Source: JAGXLC01 sp964585385
GTDB lineage: Bacteria; Bacteroidota; Bacteroidia; Bacteroidales; UBA12077
Length of the DNA stretch: 64,000 bases
Direction: 5' to 3'
Assembly: GCA_964585385.1 (NCBI GenBank)
Contig: CAZPDP010000005.1
Span: 59,122-123,121, forward strand
The notes under the pieces were generated by a model, which had not been told where the DNA came from, searched no databases, and saw only the letters and a list, made by a program, of their open reading frames with translations. How positions within the stretch are numbered: position 1 is the stretch's first letter; the number at the start of each line of letters is the position of its first letter. The translations under genes and the position numbers were made by a program. Below are positions 42,669 to 51,111 of this stretch, piece after piece.

Positions 42669-43484
42669 ATGCTTAAGCCTGAACAACCTATAGGTATTTT
42701 TGACTCCGGAGTGGGAGGTTTGACTGTTGCAGCAGCTATAAGGCAGATTCTTCCTGATGAGAAGATGATTTATTTTGGCGATACAGTGCATTTGCCTTAT
42801 GGAGATAAATCAGGTGAAACCATTGTAAATTATTCTAAACGCATCGCTGATTTTCTAATTAGCAAAAATGTAAAAGTTGTATTAATTGCTTGTAATACAG
42901 CATCAGCTGTTGCGTATAATTATCTTAAAGAATACATTGGCGACAAAGTTTTGGTGATTAATGTTATCGACCCCGTGGTTGAGTATATTGGTAAACATTA
43001 TTCATCTACAAAGATTGGAGTGATTGGCACAAAAGGTACTATTAACAGTGAAACCTATGAGAAAAAGTTACTTGAAACAGATAGCAGTAATACTGTTGAA
43101 TCCCTGGCTACTCCTTTGTTTGTCCCCATGATTGAAGAGGGCTTTGTTTATGACGATATCAGCAATGCCATAATCCGGTCTTATCTATCCAGTGAAAAAC
43201 TAAAAAATATCCAGTCCCTTATTTTGGGCTGCACACATTACCCCATTATTAAAAACCAGATTCGTAAGTTTTTTGATTTTAATGTCGATGTTGTTGATTC
43301 AGCCACAATAGTAGCACAATATTTAAAAACCAGGTTAATTGAGCAAAATCTGCTTAATCCTGGAAAGCAACCCAGCCATATCTTTTATGTATCAGATTAT
43401 ACCGATTATTTTGCTGCTATAGGCCGGATGTTTTTTGAAGAAAAATTAGACCTTATAAAATTGAATATCTGGAAAGAGCAATAA
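42669..43484 (+). CDS. murI: Glutamate racemase
   Basis: 271 residues. Supplies D-glutamate for peptidoglycan. IGIFDSGVGGLTV, the catalytic cysteines in IACNTASA and LGCTHYP, and YFGDTVHLPYG are all present. The last gene of the envelope cluster, only 11 bases after the terminator. Confidence 0.95.
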   Translation: MLKPEQPIGIFDSGVGGLTVAAAIRQILPDEKMIYFGDTVHLPYGDKSGETIVNYSKRIADFLISKNVKVVLIACNTASAVAYNYLKEYIGDKVLVINVIDPVVEYIGKHYSSTKIGVIGTKGTINSETYEKKLLETDSSNTVESLATPLFVPMIEEGFVYDDISNAIIRSYLSSEKLKNIQSLILGCTHYPIIKNQIRKFFDFNVDVVDSATIVAQYLKTRLIEQNLLNPGKQPSHIFYVSDYTDYFAAIGRMFFEEKLDLIKLNIWKEQ

Positions 43485-43588
43485 ATAATTATTTGGTTTC
43501 AGTCTAAATAAGTTTAAATATCCTTACAACCCTCCTTTTTCTCTCTTTTATCCGTGAACTGCTTATTCCCTGACAAAAGTCATTGAAA

Positions 43589-43622
43589 TATTTTGTCTAA
43601 TTTATAACCTTTAGACAAAATA
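43589..43622 (+). promoter_or_regulatory. Perfect 12-bp inverted repeat, candidate operator
   Basis: TATTTTGTCTAA at 43589-43600 and TTAGACAAAATA at 43611-43622 are exact reverse complements separated by 10 bases (TTTATAACCT). The arms are centred 22 bases apart, about two helical turns, as for a dimeric regulator. The repeat ends 12 bases before the start codon of the dehydrogenase gene. A third GACAAAA half-site lies at 43572-43578 within the smaller palindrome TGACAAAAGTCA. It is not followed by a T-run, so it is not a usual terminator. Confidence 0.6.
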
Positions 43623-43634
43623 AAATAATTCATC

Positions 43635-46600
43635 ATGCGAAAAATAACACAGCATCCGATTCTGGATATAAAGAAAAAGGAAGAATCTGCATTTAAATTT
43701 GGTTCGGAAGAAGTTATCTGTGAAAAGGGTTTAACGATTGCAGCGGCTTTACACCAGTCGGGATACCCAGTTCACTCGCACAGTCTTGAGGGTCGAAACC
43801 GCAGCCTGGAGTGTGGAATTGGAAAGTGTGGTGCATGTGAAATGCTTGTGGATGGTGAGGTAAGAAGAATCTGTATTACCAAGGTTGATGGAGTGAAACA
43901 GGTTGATGAAATTCCGAAGGATTACGAACCTAAAGCCAAAAAAATTAATAAACAGATATCACAGAATGTCTATCAGACAGATGTGGCGATTATAGGCGCC
44001 GGGCCTGCGGGTTTGGCAGCAAGAGATGTTCTGAATGATCACAATATTGATAACCTTGTAATTGATAACAATGAAAGTATAGGTGGCCAGTTCTTGATGC
44101 AAACCCACCAGTTCTTTTTCTTTGAAAAAGAGAAGAAATTGGGCGGAATGCGAGGGTTTGAAATTGCTAACGAACTTGCGGGAGACGACCATACAGGCAT
44201 TTTGTTAAACTCAACTGTCTGGGATATTCTGGAAGGGAAACGCCTGGCTGTTAAAAATATTAAAACCGAAGAAATTTATTTTGTCGAAGCCGACCATCTT
44301 ATTATTGCCACAGGAGCCGTACCTTTTATGCCTCCTTTTGAAAACGATGATGTTCCTGGTGTTTATACTGCGGCAGTTGTTCAGAAGATGATGAATATTG
44401 AGGAGACACTTCTGGGTAAGAACATTCTAACTGTTGGAGCGGGAAACATTGGATACCTGACCTCCTACCAGCTTACTCAGGCAGGGGCCAATGTTAAAGC
44501 AATTGTTGAGGCATTACCGAAAGAAGGAGGATTTCCGGTACAGGCAAGCAGGGTTAAAAGACTTGGTATACCTATTATTACAAATCATTTGCTATTGAAG
44601 GCAATTCCTAACGAGAACTATGACGGTATTGTCGGTGCAGTAGTTGCTGAATCGAAAAATTTTGAGCCTATTCCGGGAACCGAAAAAGTTATTGAAGGAA
44701 TAGACGCAATAAATATTTGTACCGGGCTTGTTTCAGATGATGTTCTTTTAACAAAAGGAAAAGAAGTTTTTGGAAGAGCATGCCATGGTGCAGGAGATGC
44801 TATACGTATAGGTGAGGGAACAAGTGCTGTTCTGAGAGGAAAACAGGTTGCCTACGAAATCCTTGACGATATGGGGCAGAGATATGATTACAACCAATAT
44901 CTTGGTTTATCTAAGGAATACATAGATTCACAGCAGGAACCAGTTCAGGTATTGGATGAACCTTACAAGCCTTCTAAGGAGAGAAGAGAGCAGAGACCTT
45001 ACGTTATTATTGATTGCCTCTATGGTTTTGCTTGTAATCCATGTGCTTTTGTTTGTCCTTTTGGCGCTATAACCAAATCTTCAACCAGTACAGTGCCTGA
45101 AATAGACTTTGAGAAATGCACAGGTTGTATGCAGTGTGTTTATCAGTGCCCCGGACTGGCGATTTTTGGTTACAATCATAAGAAAGACTGGTTATTTCTG
45201 CCAATCGAATTAGATGCAGAGGAAAATACCGAAGTTTACCTGGTAGATAATTTTGGTAAGAAACTTGGCGAGGGTATTATTGAGAAGATTTTAAAGAAAC
45301 CGAACAAAACACATATTGCAAGGGTTAAGTCAAAGGATGTACATGGCGATGACCTGATGGAGGTGAGAGGTTTCATAGCCAAGAAGAACTTTCCCGAGCC
45401 TGTTGATTTTGAGCCACACAAAAACGGACATGAGGCTGATCAGTATATTTGTCATTGCGATGATGTTAAATTAAAAGACATCCTCGAGGTAATAGGAGAG
45501 CGTAAGTTCATATCTGTTGACGAGATTAAGCACACCACAAGGCTGGGTATGGGCGCCTGCAGAGGTAAAAGATGTATAAAGCGGTTGAAGCAGGTTCTTC
45601 CCAAGTACGAGAAAACCCTTGTCGGTGAAGCCACACCCAGGGGACCCATGTCTAACCAGATATCCATGGGTGAGTTGTATCCCCGTAGTGTGCATGAAAA
45701 TGTCCAACCGTTACTCAATGGTAAGAATGTAAAGAAAGTAAAGGTGAAGTCACTGGTTGTCGGCGGGGGAATCGGTGGAAGTGCTCTTTTCAGATATCTT
45801 GCTGAAGCCGGACAGAAACCGGTACTGGTAAATTATGGAAGAGGTTCGTCCTGGAGAAATATTGCCGGGGGAAGACCAAACTTCAGTCTCCCTGAACTTT
45901 CCGATATAGCAAATAATAATAATAGAATATTCCAGGATTTACAGCAAAAGGGCAATATAGATTACCGACCGATAAGATATGTCACTTTTGCTCACAATGA
46001 TGAGATTTACAAAACACTGGAAAAATCCATCGAGTGGTCGGATGCTTATATGGTAGAGCCAAAGGACTTTGATAAAGAGCTTTCACCGCATTTTGATAGA
46101 AATTTGGATACTTATAAAGCTGCTCTGGTGACAAAAAATTGCTGGCAGTCTACTCCGGGAAGGGTACTTGATTTAATACGACACTTGGGTATCGAGAGTG
46201 GAGGAACTATTGAAGAAGATTGTAAAGTTATTGATGTAAAGAAACAAGGTGAGACCTACAAAGTTCTGGTAAGAAACCACAGGAAAGAGTATATTGAATA
46301 TGAAACAGAAGTGTTCATTAATGCTCTTGGACCGGAAGGGCACAGGTTTACTAAGCGAATGGGCATTGAAACCGGATTGTTTTCAGTAAAGCACCAGGCA
46401 TTCATTACCAGAAGACTTCCTTACATGGGTGTCAACGGTGATCCCCTTCCTATGATGATTGACAGAAGAAATTATAAAGGATTTGTTGCAGTCTATGGTC
46501 AGCAGCTTGCGGAAACCGGCCAGGTTATTGGTTGTGCTTCACCGGCTATTGAACCTAATGAAACGGACAAGAATCTGAAGATTAACTCTCTGGATTTTAT

Positions 46601-46868
46601 GAATATTGTTACAGAGATATTTACAAACTGGATACCCAAACTGTCTTCCGTTGGATTCCAGGCCGTATGGTCTGGTTATTATGTGGAACCAAGAATGATA
46701 ATTGATCCTGAACTAGGTCTATTCCTTGGATTAAGAGGGCAGGGATATATGCTTGGTCAGTACCTGGCGAAATTGTATGTAGACAAGCTTATGGGTAAAC
46801 AAACACCTGAGTATTTCGACCGTCTCAAGCTTGAAGGTGACGGATTGCTTGAGAAAGCGTTTAAATAG
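43635..46868 (+). CDS. Single-chain multi-cofactor FAD/Fe-S dehydrogenase (proline/hydroxyproline/sarcosine dehydrogenase type)
   Basis: 1077 residues joining modules that are usually separate subunits. Order: [2Fe-2S] ferredoxin-like domain (Cys60, 65, 68, 80); pyridine-nucleotide-disulfide type FAD domain (GAGPAG at 121-126, second dinucleotide site GAGNIG near 268); ferredoxin-like domain with two Cys sets (461/467/470/474 and CTGCMQCVYQCP 495-505); a BFD-like [2Fe-2S] domain (CHC at 606-608, Cys642, Cys647); and a DAO-type FAD domain from ~705 (GGGIGG 710-715) to the end. This matches the alpha, beta and small subunits of dye-linked proline or D-hydroxyproline dehydrogenases and sarcosine oxidase combined. 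The substrate is likely a secondary amine or imino acid; electrons may go to quinone or ferredoxin. No partner gene adjoins it. Confidence 0.82.
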   Translation: MRKITQHPILDIKKKEESAFKFGSEEVICEKGLTIAAALHQSGYPVHSHSLEGRNRSLECGIGKCGACEMLVDGEVRRICITKVDGVKQVDEIPKDYEPKAKKINKQISQNVYQTDVAIIGAGPAGLAARDVLNDHNIDNLVIDNNESIGGQFLMQTHQFFFFEKEKKLGGMRGFEIANELAGDDHTGILLNSTVWDILEGKRLAVKNIKTEEIYFVEADHLIIATGAVPFMPPFENDDVPGVYTAAVVQKMMNIEETLLGKNILTVGAGNIGYLTSYQLTQAGANVKAIVEALPKEGGFPVQASRVKRLGIPIITNHLLLKAIPNENYDGIVGAVVAESKNFEPIPGTEKVIEGIDAINICTGLVSDDVLLTKGKEVFGRACHGAGDAIRIGEGTSAVLRGKQVAYEILDDMGQRYDYNQYLGLSKEYIDSQQEPVQVLDEPYKPSKERREQRPYVIIDCLYGFACNPCAFVCPFGAITKSSTSTVPEIDFEKCTGCMQCVYQCPGLAIFGYNHKKDWLFLPIELDAEENTEVYLVDNFGKKLGEGIIEKILKKPNKTHIARVKSKDVHGDDLMEVRGFIAKKNFPEPVDFEPHKNGHEADQYICHCDDVKLKDILEVIGERKFISVDEIKHTTRLGMGACRGKRCIKRLKQVLPKYEKTLVGEATPRGPMSNQISMGELYPRSVHENVQPLLNGKNVKKVKVKSLVVGGGIGGSALFRYLAEAGQKPVLVNYGRGSSWRNIAGGRPNFSLPELSDIANNNNRIFQDLQQKGNIDYRPIRYVTFAHNDEIYKTLEKSIEWSDAYMVEPKDFDKELSPHFDRNLDTYKAALVTKNCWQSTPGRVLDLIRHLGIESGGTIEEDCKVIDVKKQGETYKVLVRNHRKEYIEYETEVFINALGPEGHRFTKRMGIETGLFSVKHQAFITRRLPYMGVNGDPLPMMIDRRNYKGFVAVYGQQLAETGQVIGCASPAIEPNETDKNLKINSLDFMNIVTEIFTNWIPKLSSVGFQAVWSGYYVEPRMIIDPELGLFLGLRGQGYMLGQYLAKLYVDKLMGKQTPEYFDRLKLEGDGLLEKAFK

Positions 46869-46886
46869 ATAGTTAACCCTTTTTTA

Positions 46887-46917
46887 GCCCGCCTTCTCAC
46901 GGGGGCGGGTTTTTTTA
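46887..46917 (+). terminator. Terminator of the dehydrogenase gene
   Basis: AGCCCGCC pairs with GGCGGGTT (one G-T), loop of 10 bases, then seven T at 46911-46917. Eighteen bases after the stop codon. Confidence 0.88.
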
Positions 46918-46964
46918 TGTTTAGTCATTTGAAAACTATACAATTCAGAAATACAAACCATCCA

Positions 46965-47126
46965 CTAAAGCCGCGGTTGGTTTTCCCCATCAACAAATAC
47001 CATTTCCCTATCTTTGCCTAAAAGTTTTAATGCTGCGTAATGTTGTTTGCTCTCTCCAACCGGAACGTTAGTATTTTCTGTTCCATGAAAAAGAAGTATA
47101 AAATTATCTTCTTCATCATTGATAGT
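46965..47126 (-). pseudogene. C-terminal remnant of an S9 (prolyl oligopeptidase/DPP) family peptidase
   Basis: Reading the minus strand from 47126 to the TAG at 46965-46967 gives a 53-codon fragment with no start codon and an in-frame TAG just upstream. It contains FILLFHGTENTNVPVGESKQ followed by HYAALKLLGKDREMVFVDGENQ. That is the end of the S9 catalytic domain: HGxxDxNVPxxQS with the Asp changed to Asn, and the normal GExH containing the catalytic His replaced by GENQ. The rest of a ~600-700 residue enzyme is gone. Recognition is from my knowledge of the family; a protein search of this frame would settle it. Confidence 0.6.
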
Positions 47127-47200
47127 CTAATTGTTATTCAAATAAGTTGAAATTAAGGAATTGTGGAAAACAATCCAAAGTCAAATTGCGTATTATTTTT

Positions 47201-47208
47201 TACATTTG
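47201..47208 (+). promoter_or_regulatory. Predicted -7 element of the DUF169 gene
   Basis: TACATTTG, 25 bases before the ATG at 47233. No TTTG at the -33 distance. Confidence 0.4.
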
Positions 47209-47232
47209 TTAAAAACGTTAAATAAAAGGAAA

Positions 47233-47982
47233 ATGGATATAAAAATAAGAGATCGGTTTATAGAATTATGGAACAAATACTTTACCAATGCTGAGTTACC
47301 GATTACTTTTTATTACAGTGATACTTTAAACGGGGCCAGAGAAGCCAATAAACCCGGAGGTCATAATTGTATGATTTGTGATTTGGGTAAGGTAAGAAAT
47401 GGAGAAGACATAGGTTTTACTGAATCAGGAATTGGTTGCAGCGGCGGTAAGAAGTATTCAGGATTTTCTAATCAGCTGCGTCCCGGGTTTGAGTATTTCC
47501 TTTCATGCGGCAAACCTGGTATGGAAGGGGAAAGATATAAGAAGGACCCCGAAACTGTTCTGCTTATGCTTGAAAATATGCCTAAAATTGAAAAAGAAGG
47601 GAAGGTTATGGTATTTAAAAGGTGGGATAAGTTAACAGAGCATGATGAGCCTGAGGTTGTTATATTTTTTGCCAAACCTGATGTAATGGCAGGTCTTTTT
47701 ATGCTGGCAAACTACGATTTTGTTGGAGATGCCGGAGTAATTAGCCCCTTTAGTTCAGGATGCGGCTCCATCATATTATACCCATATATTGAAAAGGATA
47801 AAGAAAAACCCAGAAGCATTGTAGGTATGTTTGATCCCTCAGCACGTCCATGCGTTAAAGAAAACGAGCTCACATTTGCCACTCCCTACAATAGATTACT
47901 CCAGCTCATGGAATATTTTGAAGAATCATTCCTCATAACCAATACCTGGGAAAGTTTGAATAAGAGGATTGGTCAAAAGTGA
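47233..47982 (+). CDS. DUF169 family protein
   Basis: 249 residues from the ATG of MDIKIRDRFIELWNKYFTNA; an upstream TTG at 47161 is rejected because the extra 24 residues do not resemble the family and lie across the predicted promoter. The middle holds CMICDLGKVRNGE, GCSGGKKYSGF, FLSCGKPGMEGERYKKDPE and SGCGSIILYPY, Cys/Gly-rich segments that recur in DUF169 (COG2043-like) proteins. No signal peptide or membrane helix. Function unknown; cysteines at four conserved-looking sites suggest a cofactor or metal but that is inference. Confidence 0.7.
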   Translation: MDIKIRDRFIELWNKYFTNAELPITFYYSDTLNGAREANKPGGHNCMICDLGKVRNGEDIGFTESGIGCSGGKKYSGFSNQLRPGFEYFLSCGKPGMEGERYKKDPETVLLMLENMPKIEKEGKVMVFKRWDKLTEHDEPEVVIFFAKPDVMAGLFMLANYDFVGDAGVISPFSSGCGSIILYPYIEKDKEKPRSIVGMFDPSARPCVKENELTFATPYNRLLQLMEYFEESFLITNTWESLNKRIGQK

Positions 47983-48297
47983 CACTGGATGACCGGAACA
48001 AATTCTTATGAATTCTCTGACCGAATTTTCGGTTTTTAACCTTATTTTTGTCTTAATAATGATGTTTGCTCCTTTTTCAGCAATCGCTGAACGTACTGTA
48101 TGTTAGGTGCAGCAAACCTGGTTTTCTCTTCAAATATTTTTCTTACGTTACATAAAGGAAAACTGGGAGTTATCGGTTAGCATTCTGTTAAAATAGAATC
48201 GGTGCATGATTCATGAGCAATCGTATCAATTTTTTAGATTCAATACCGGGCAAAAATTATTTTTATTAATTTCACAAATTGAAACTAAAAACCTGAC
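47983..48297. other. Intergenic region with possible gene remnant
   Basis: A weak hairpin with T-run (ACCGA, ATTT, TCGGT, TTTT at 48020-48037) may end the DUF169 transcript. On the minus strand, 48042-48176 is an open stretch of 44 codons ending in TAA, with a plausible protein-like composition (KIFEEKTRFAAPNIQYVQRL) but no start codon; it could be the tail of a lost gene. Nothing else is seen. Confidence 0.3.
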
Positions 48298-48846
48298 ATG
48301 TTTTACGCATTGGTTTATTACCCGGAACTTAATGATAAGGTTATTGATACACTAAGAAAACAATACGATCCTTATTCTGACCTTATTCAAGAACATATCA
48401 CCCTTATTTTCCCGGTGCCTGATACCATTGGTGAAGAAAATCTGATGAATCATGTAACGGAAATCCTGAAAAACAAAGAACCTTTCAGGATACATATTGT
48501 CGGATTTGAAAAAACCTGGGATAACTGGTTGTTCCTGAAAGTTAAAGAAGGTAAGGAAAGACTCATGAACCTTTATGATTCCTTATATACCGGAATATTA
48601 CAATTATACCTCAGGAAAGACTTACCTTACATACCTCATGTGGGTGTAGGGCTTTTTACAAAAGAACGCTACGATCCGCTTCAACCTGAAAAGCTCACGT
48701 TCGATAAGGACAATTATGAGAAAGCTGTGGAGCAATTAAAAAAGCAAAATCCCGAATATTGGCGAATCATGAATCAGTTGTCTTTGATTCGCATTAACGA
48801 TGATTTTTCACATCTGGAGGAGATAAAAACCTACTACATAGGCTAA
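48298..48846 (+). CDS. 2'-5' RNA ligase / 2H phosphoesterase family protein
   Basis: 182 residues. The first catalytic motif HITLIF (H-x-T) is intact. The second appears as PHVGVGLF, with Gly in place of the Thr or Ser of a standard H-x-[TS], so activity on 2',3'-cyclic or 2',5' phosphodiesters may be reduced or altered. No signal peptide. It stands alone, with the convergent transporter gene 21 bases downstream. Confidence 0.75.
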   Translation: MFYALVYYPELNDKVIDTLRKQYDPYSDLIQEHITLIFPVPDTIGEENLMNHVTEILKNKEPFRIHIVGFEKTWDNWLFLKVKEGKERLMNLYDSLYTGILQLYLRKDLPYIPHVGVGLFTKERYDPLQPEKLTFDKDNYEKAVEQLKKQNPEYWRIMNQLSLIRINDDFSHLEEIKTYYIG

Positions 48847-48867
48847 ACCCTGTTTTCCCAGTTAATT

Positions 48868-50325
48868 TCAGGCTGTTTTGGCATTTTTACTGCTTATCAG
48901 GAATAAACCGATTAATGTAAGAAGCCCGTTTACAATGAGCAATTCGAATCCAAATTTGTATCCATTAAACCAGGCCACTGAATTAAAGCTGATAATTCCA
49001 CTTATAATGGGCGAAAGGATTGCCACTAGAGGTACCCACTTATCTTTTGCTTTGAATTTTGTGAAAAGACCAAAGGTATAAAGACCCAGCAAGGGCCCGT
49101 AAGTATATCCGGCTATCGTGAATAGGGCACTTATTACGCTTTGATCATTGACAGCATTGAAAATTAATATAATGATCGCAAGTGCCAGAGAAACCCCAAC
49201 ATGGACCTTCTTTCGAAGCCTTTTTAAGGGCTTTTCCTTCATATGTTTGGTGTTCAGAATATCCACAGTAAATGAAGTGGTTAACGCTGTTAATGCCGAA
49301 TCGGCGCTGGAATAGGCTGCGGCAACTAAACCTATTATAAAGAAAAAACCTACAACCGGTGCTAAGTAGCCTCTGGTTGCAATAATTGGGAACAGATCGT
49401 CAGACTGTTCCGGAAGGGGAATACCTTCCTTGCGTGCATAAATTATGAGCAGTGCACCAAGGGACATAAAAAGCAGGTTTACAGGAATAAGGCTGATGCT
49501 GAACCAGTACATATTCTTTTTGGCGTCCTTAATGTTACGACAACTCAGATTTTTCTGCATCATATCCTGGTCAAGCCCTGTCATCACTACTGCGATAAAA
49601 GCACCGGAAATAAATTGTTTAATGAAATGGTACTGCCCGTTCCAGTTTTCAAAATAGAATATTTTGGAATATTTACTTTCTGAAATGGTATGTACCATGC
49701 CTGAAAAACTGAGGTCTAAATCTTTTCCGATAAGATATACGGTTACTCCCACAGCAACCAGCATAAATAAGGTTTGAAGCGCATCGGTCCAGATGATGGT
49801 CCGTATCCCGCCTTTAAAAGTATAGAGCCAGATAAGCAGGATTGTGATGACTACTGTGGCTTCAAATGGTATGTTCCACTGGTTAAATAAAGATATCTGC
49901 AATACATTGGCCACAAGAAACAACCGAAATGATGCCCCAATTAATCTGGAAAGCAGGAAAAAAGATGCCCCGGTTTTGTATGAGGCTGTGCCAAAACGTT
50001 TTTCCAGGTAGGTGTAGATTGAAGTTAAATTCAGCCTGTAATACATCGGCATCAGGATATTGGCTATGATGGCATAGCCCAGTAGATAACCGATAACTAT
50101 CTGCATGTAGGAAAAGTTACTGTCCATTACCCAGCCGGGAACGGAGATGAATGTGACTCCGGAAAGGGAAGCACTGATCATGCCAAATGCCACAATATAC
50201 CATGGAGATTGACGATTGCCAAGGAAAAAGCTTTGGTTGTTAGCATTCCTGCCTGTGAAATAAGAAATAAGCAGTAGTAATGCAAAATAGCCGGTTATTA
50301 TAAATAGGACTGTTGTGGGGTGCAT
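48868..50325 (-). CDS. Sodium:solute symporter (SSS family)
   Basis: 485 residues with about 13 transmembrane helices. FGMISASLSGVTFISVPGWV and GGIRTIIWTDALQTLFMLVA match the SSS/SSF signature segments, and AYSSADSALTALTTSFTVDI in helix 8 holds the small and hydroxyl residues that bind Na+ in vSGLT and PutP. The substrate cannot be told; Bacteroidota members carry sugars, sialic acid, proline or other solutes. No catabolic genes adjoin it. Confidence 0.88.
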   Translation of the reverse strand: MHPTTVLFIITGYFALLLLISYFTGRNANNQSFFLGNRQSPWYIVAFGMISASLSGVTFISVPGWVMDSNFSYMQIVIGYLLGYAIIANILMPMYYRLNLTSIYTYLEKRFGTASYKTGASFFLLSRLIGASFRLFLVANVLQISLFNQWNIPFEATVVITILLIWLYTFKGGIRTIIWTDALQTLFMLVAVGVTVYLIGKDLDLSFSGMVHTISESKYSKIFYFENWNGQYHFIKQFISGAFIAVVMTGLDQDMMQKNLSCRNIKDAKKNMYWFSISLIPVNLLFMSLGALLIIYARKEGIPLPEQSDDLFPIIATRGYLAPVVGFFFIIGLVAAAYSSADSALTALTTSFTVDILNTKHMKEKPLKRLRKKVHVGVSLALAIIILIFNAVNDQSVISALFTIAGYTYGPLLGLYTFGLFTKFKAKDKWVPLVAILSPIISGIISFNSVAWFNGYKFGFELLIVNGLLTLIGLFLISSKNAKTA

Positions 50326-50446
50326 ATTAAATGATTAATTTGTAAATTTAACCCGAATAATTTATGAATAATGCAGTTTAAAGTGCAAGAATAAGAAAAA
50401 ACATTGAAAACTATATAAGGTTGTTTAACTATTGGAACCTTATTAT

Positions 50447-50454
50447 TATTTTTG
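50447..50454 (+). promoter_or_regulatory. Predicted -7 element of recR
   Basis: TATTTTTG, 17 bases before the recR start; TTG at 50421-50423 is 23 bases upstream, longer than ideal. Confidence 0.4.
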
Positions 50455-50470
50455 AACAAAACAAGATTGA

Positions 50471-51100
50471 ATGGAAGAACAGAATTTCTCATCTAAATTG
50501 CTTCAGGATGCTGTGAACGAATTTGCAAAACTTCCGGGAATAGGTAAAAAGACAGCCTTCAGACTGGTATTGCATCTTCTTAACCAGGAAAAAGAAGAGG
50601 TGAAGCAGTTCGGAGAAACCATCATCAAATTGAGAAATGAAATTAAAAGGTGTAAGTCCTGCAATGTAATTTCTGATGATGACTTATGCCCTATCTGTGC
50701 AGATCAGAAACGCGATCATACCTTAGTTTGTATTGTGGAAAACAGCCGTGATGTGTTTGCCATTGAAAATACCCAGCAATACAGGGGAATATATCATGTT
50801 TTGGGTGGAATAATTTCACCCATGGACGGAATGGGTCCGGGTGACCTGAATCTTCAAAATTTACAAAACAAAATAGAAGGGAATCACGTAAAAGAACTTA
50901 TATTGGCTCTAAGTACCACAATGGAAGGCGATACGACAAATTTCTATATATATAAGCGGTTCAGGGATTTTCCTGTTCGAATAACTACGATTGCCAGGGG
51001 TATCTCCATTGGCGATGATCTGGAATTTGCAGATGAACTTACTCTCGGAAAATCAATCCTTAACCGTACTTTATTTGAAAATACTTTATCACAGAAATAA
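50471..51100 (+). CDS. recR: Recombination mediator RecR
   Basis: 209 residues. Works with RecO/RecF to load RecA at gaps. HhH motif (FAKLPGIGKKTAFRLVLHLL), Cys4 zinc finger (CKSCNVISDDDLCPIC), a TOPRIM domain with CIVENSRDVFAIE and GGIISPMDGMGPGDL, and the C-terminal IARGISIGDDLEFADELTLG Walker-B-like region. Full length. Confidence 0.96.
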   Translation: MEEQNFSSKLLQDAVNEFAKLPGIGKKTAFRLVLHLLNQEKEEVKQFGETIIKLRNEIKRCKSCNVISDDDLCPICADQKRDHTLVCIVENSRDVFAIENTQQYRGIYHVLGGIISPMDGMGPGDLNLQNLQNKIEGNHVKELILALSTTMEGDTTNFYIYKRFRDFPVRITTIARGISIGDDLEFADELTLGKSILNRTLFENTLSQK

Positions 51101-51111
51101 TTCACAACGGT

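Noticed and set aside
47161..47232. TTG-initiated N-terminal extension of the DUF169 protein
   Set aside because: The extra residues include the predicted promoter and do not look like protein of this family.
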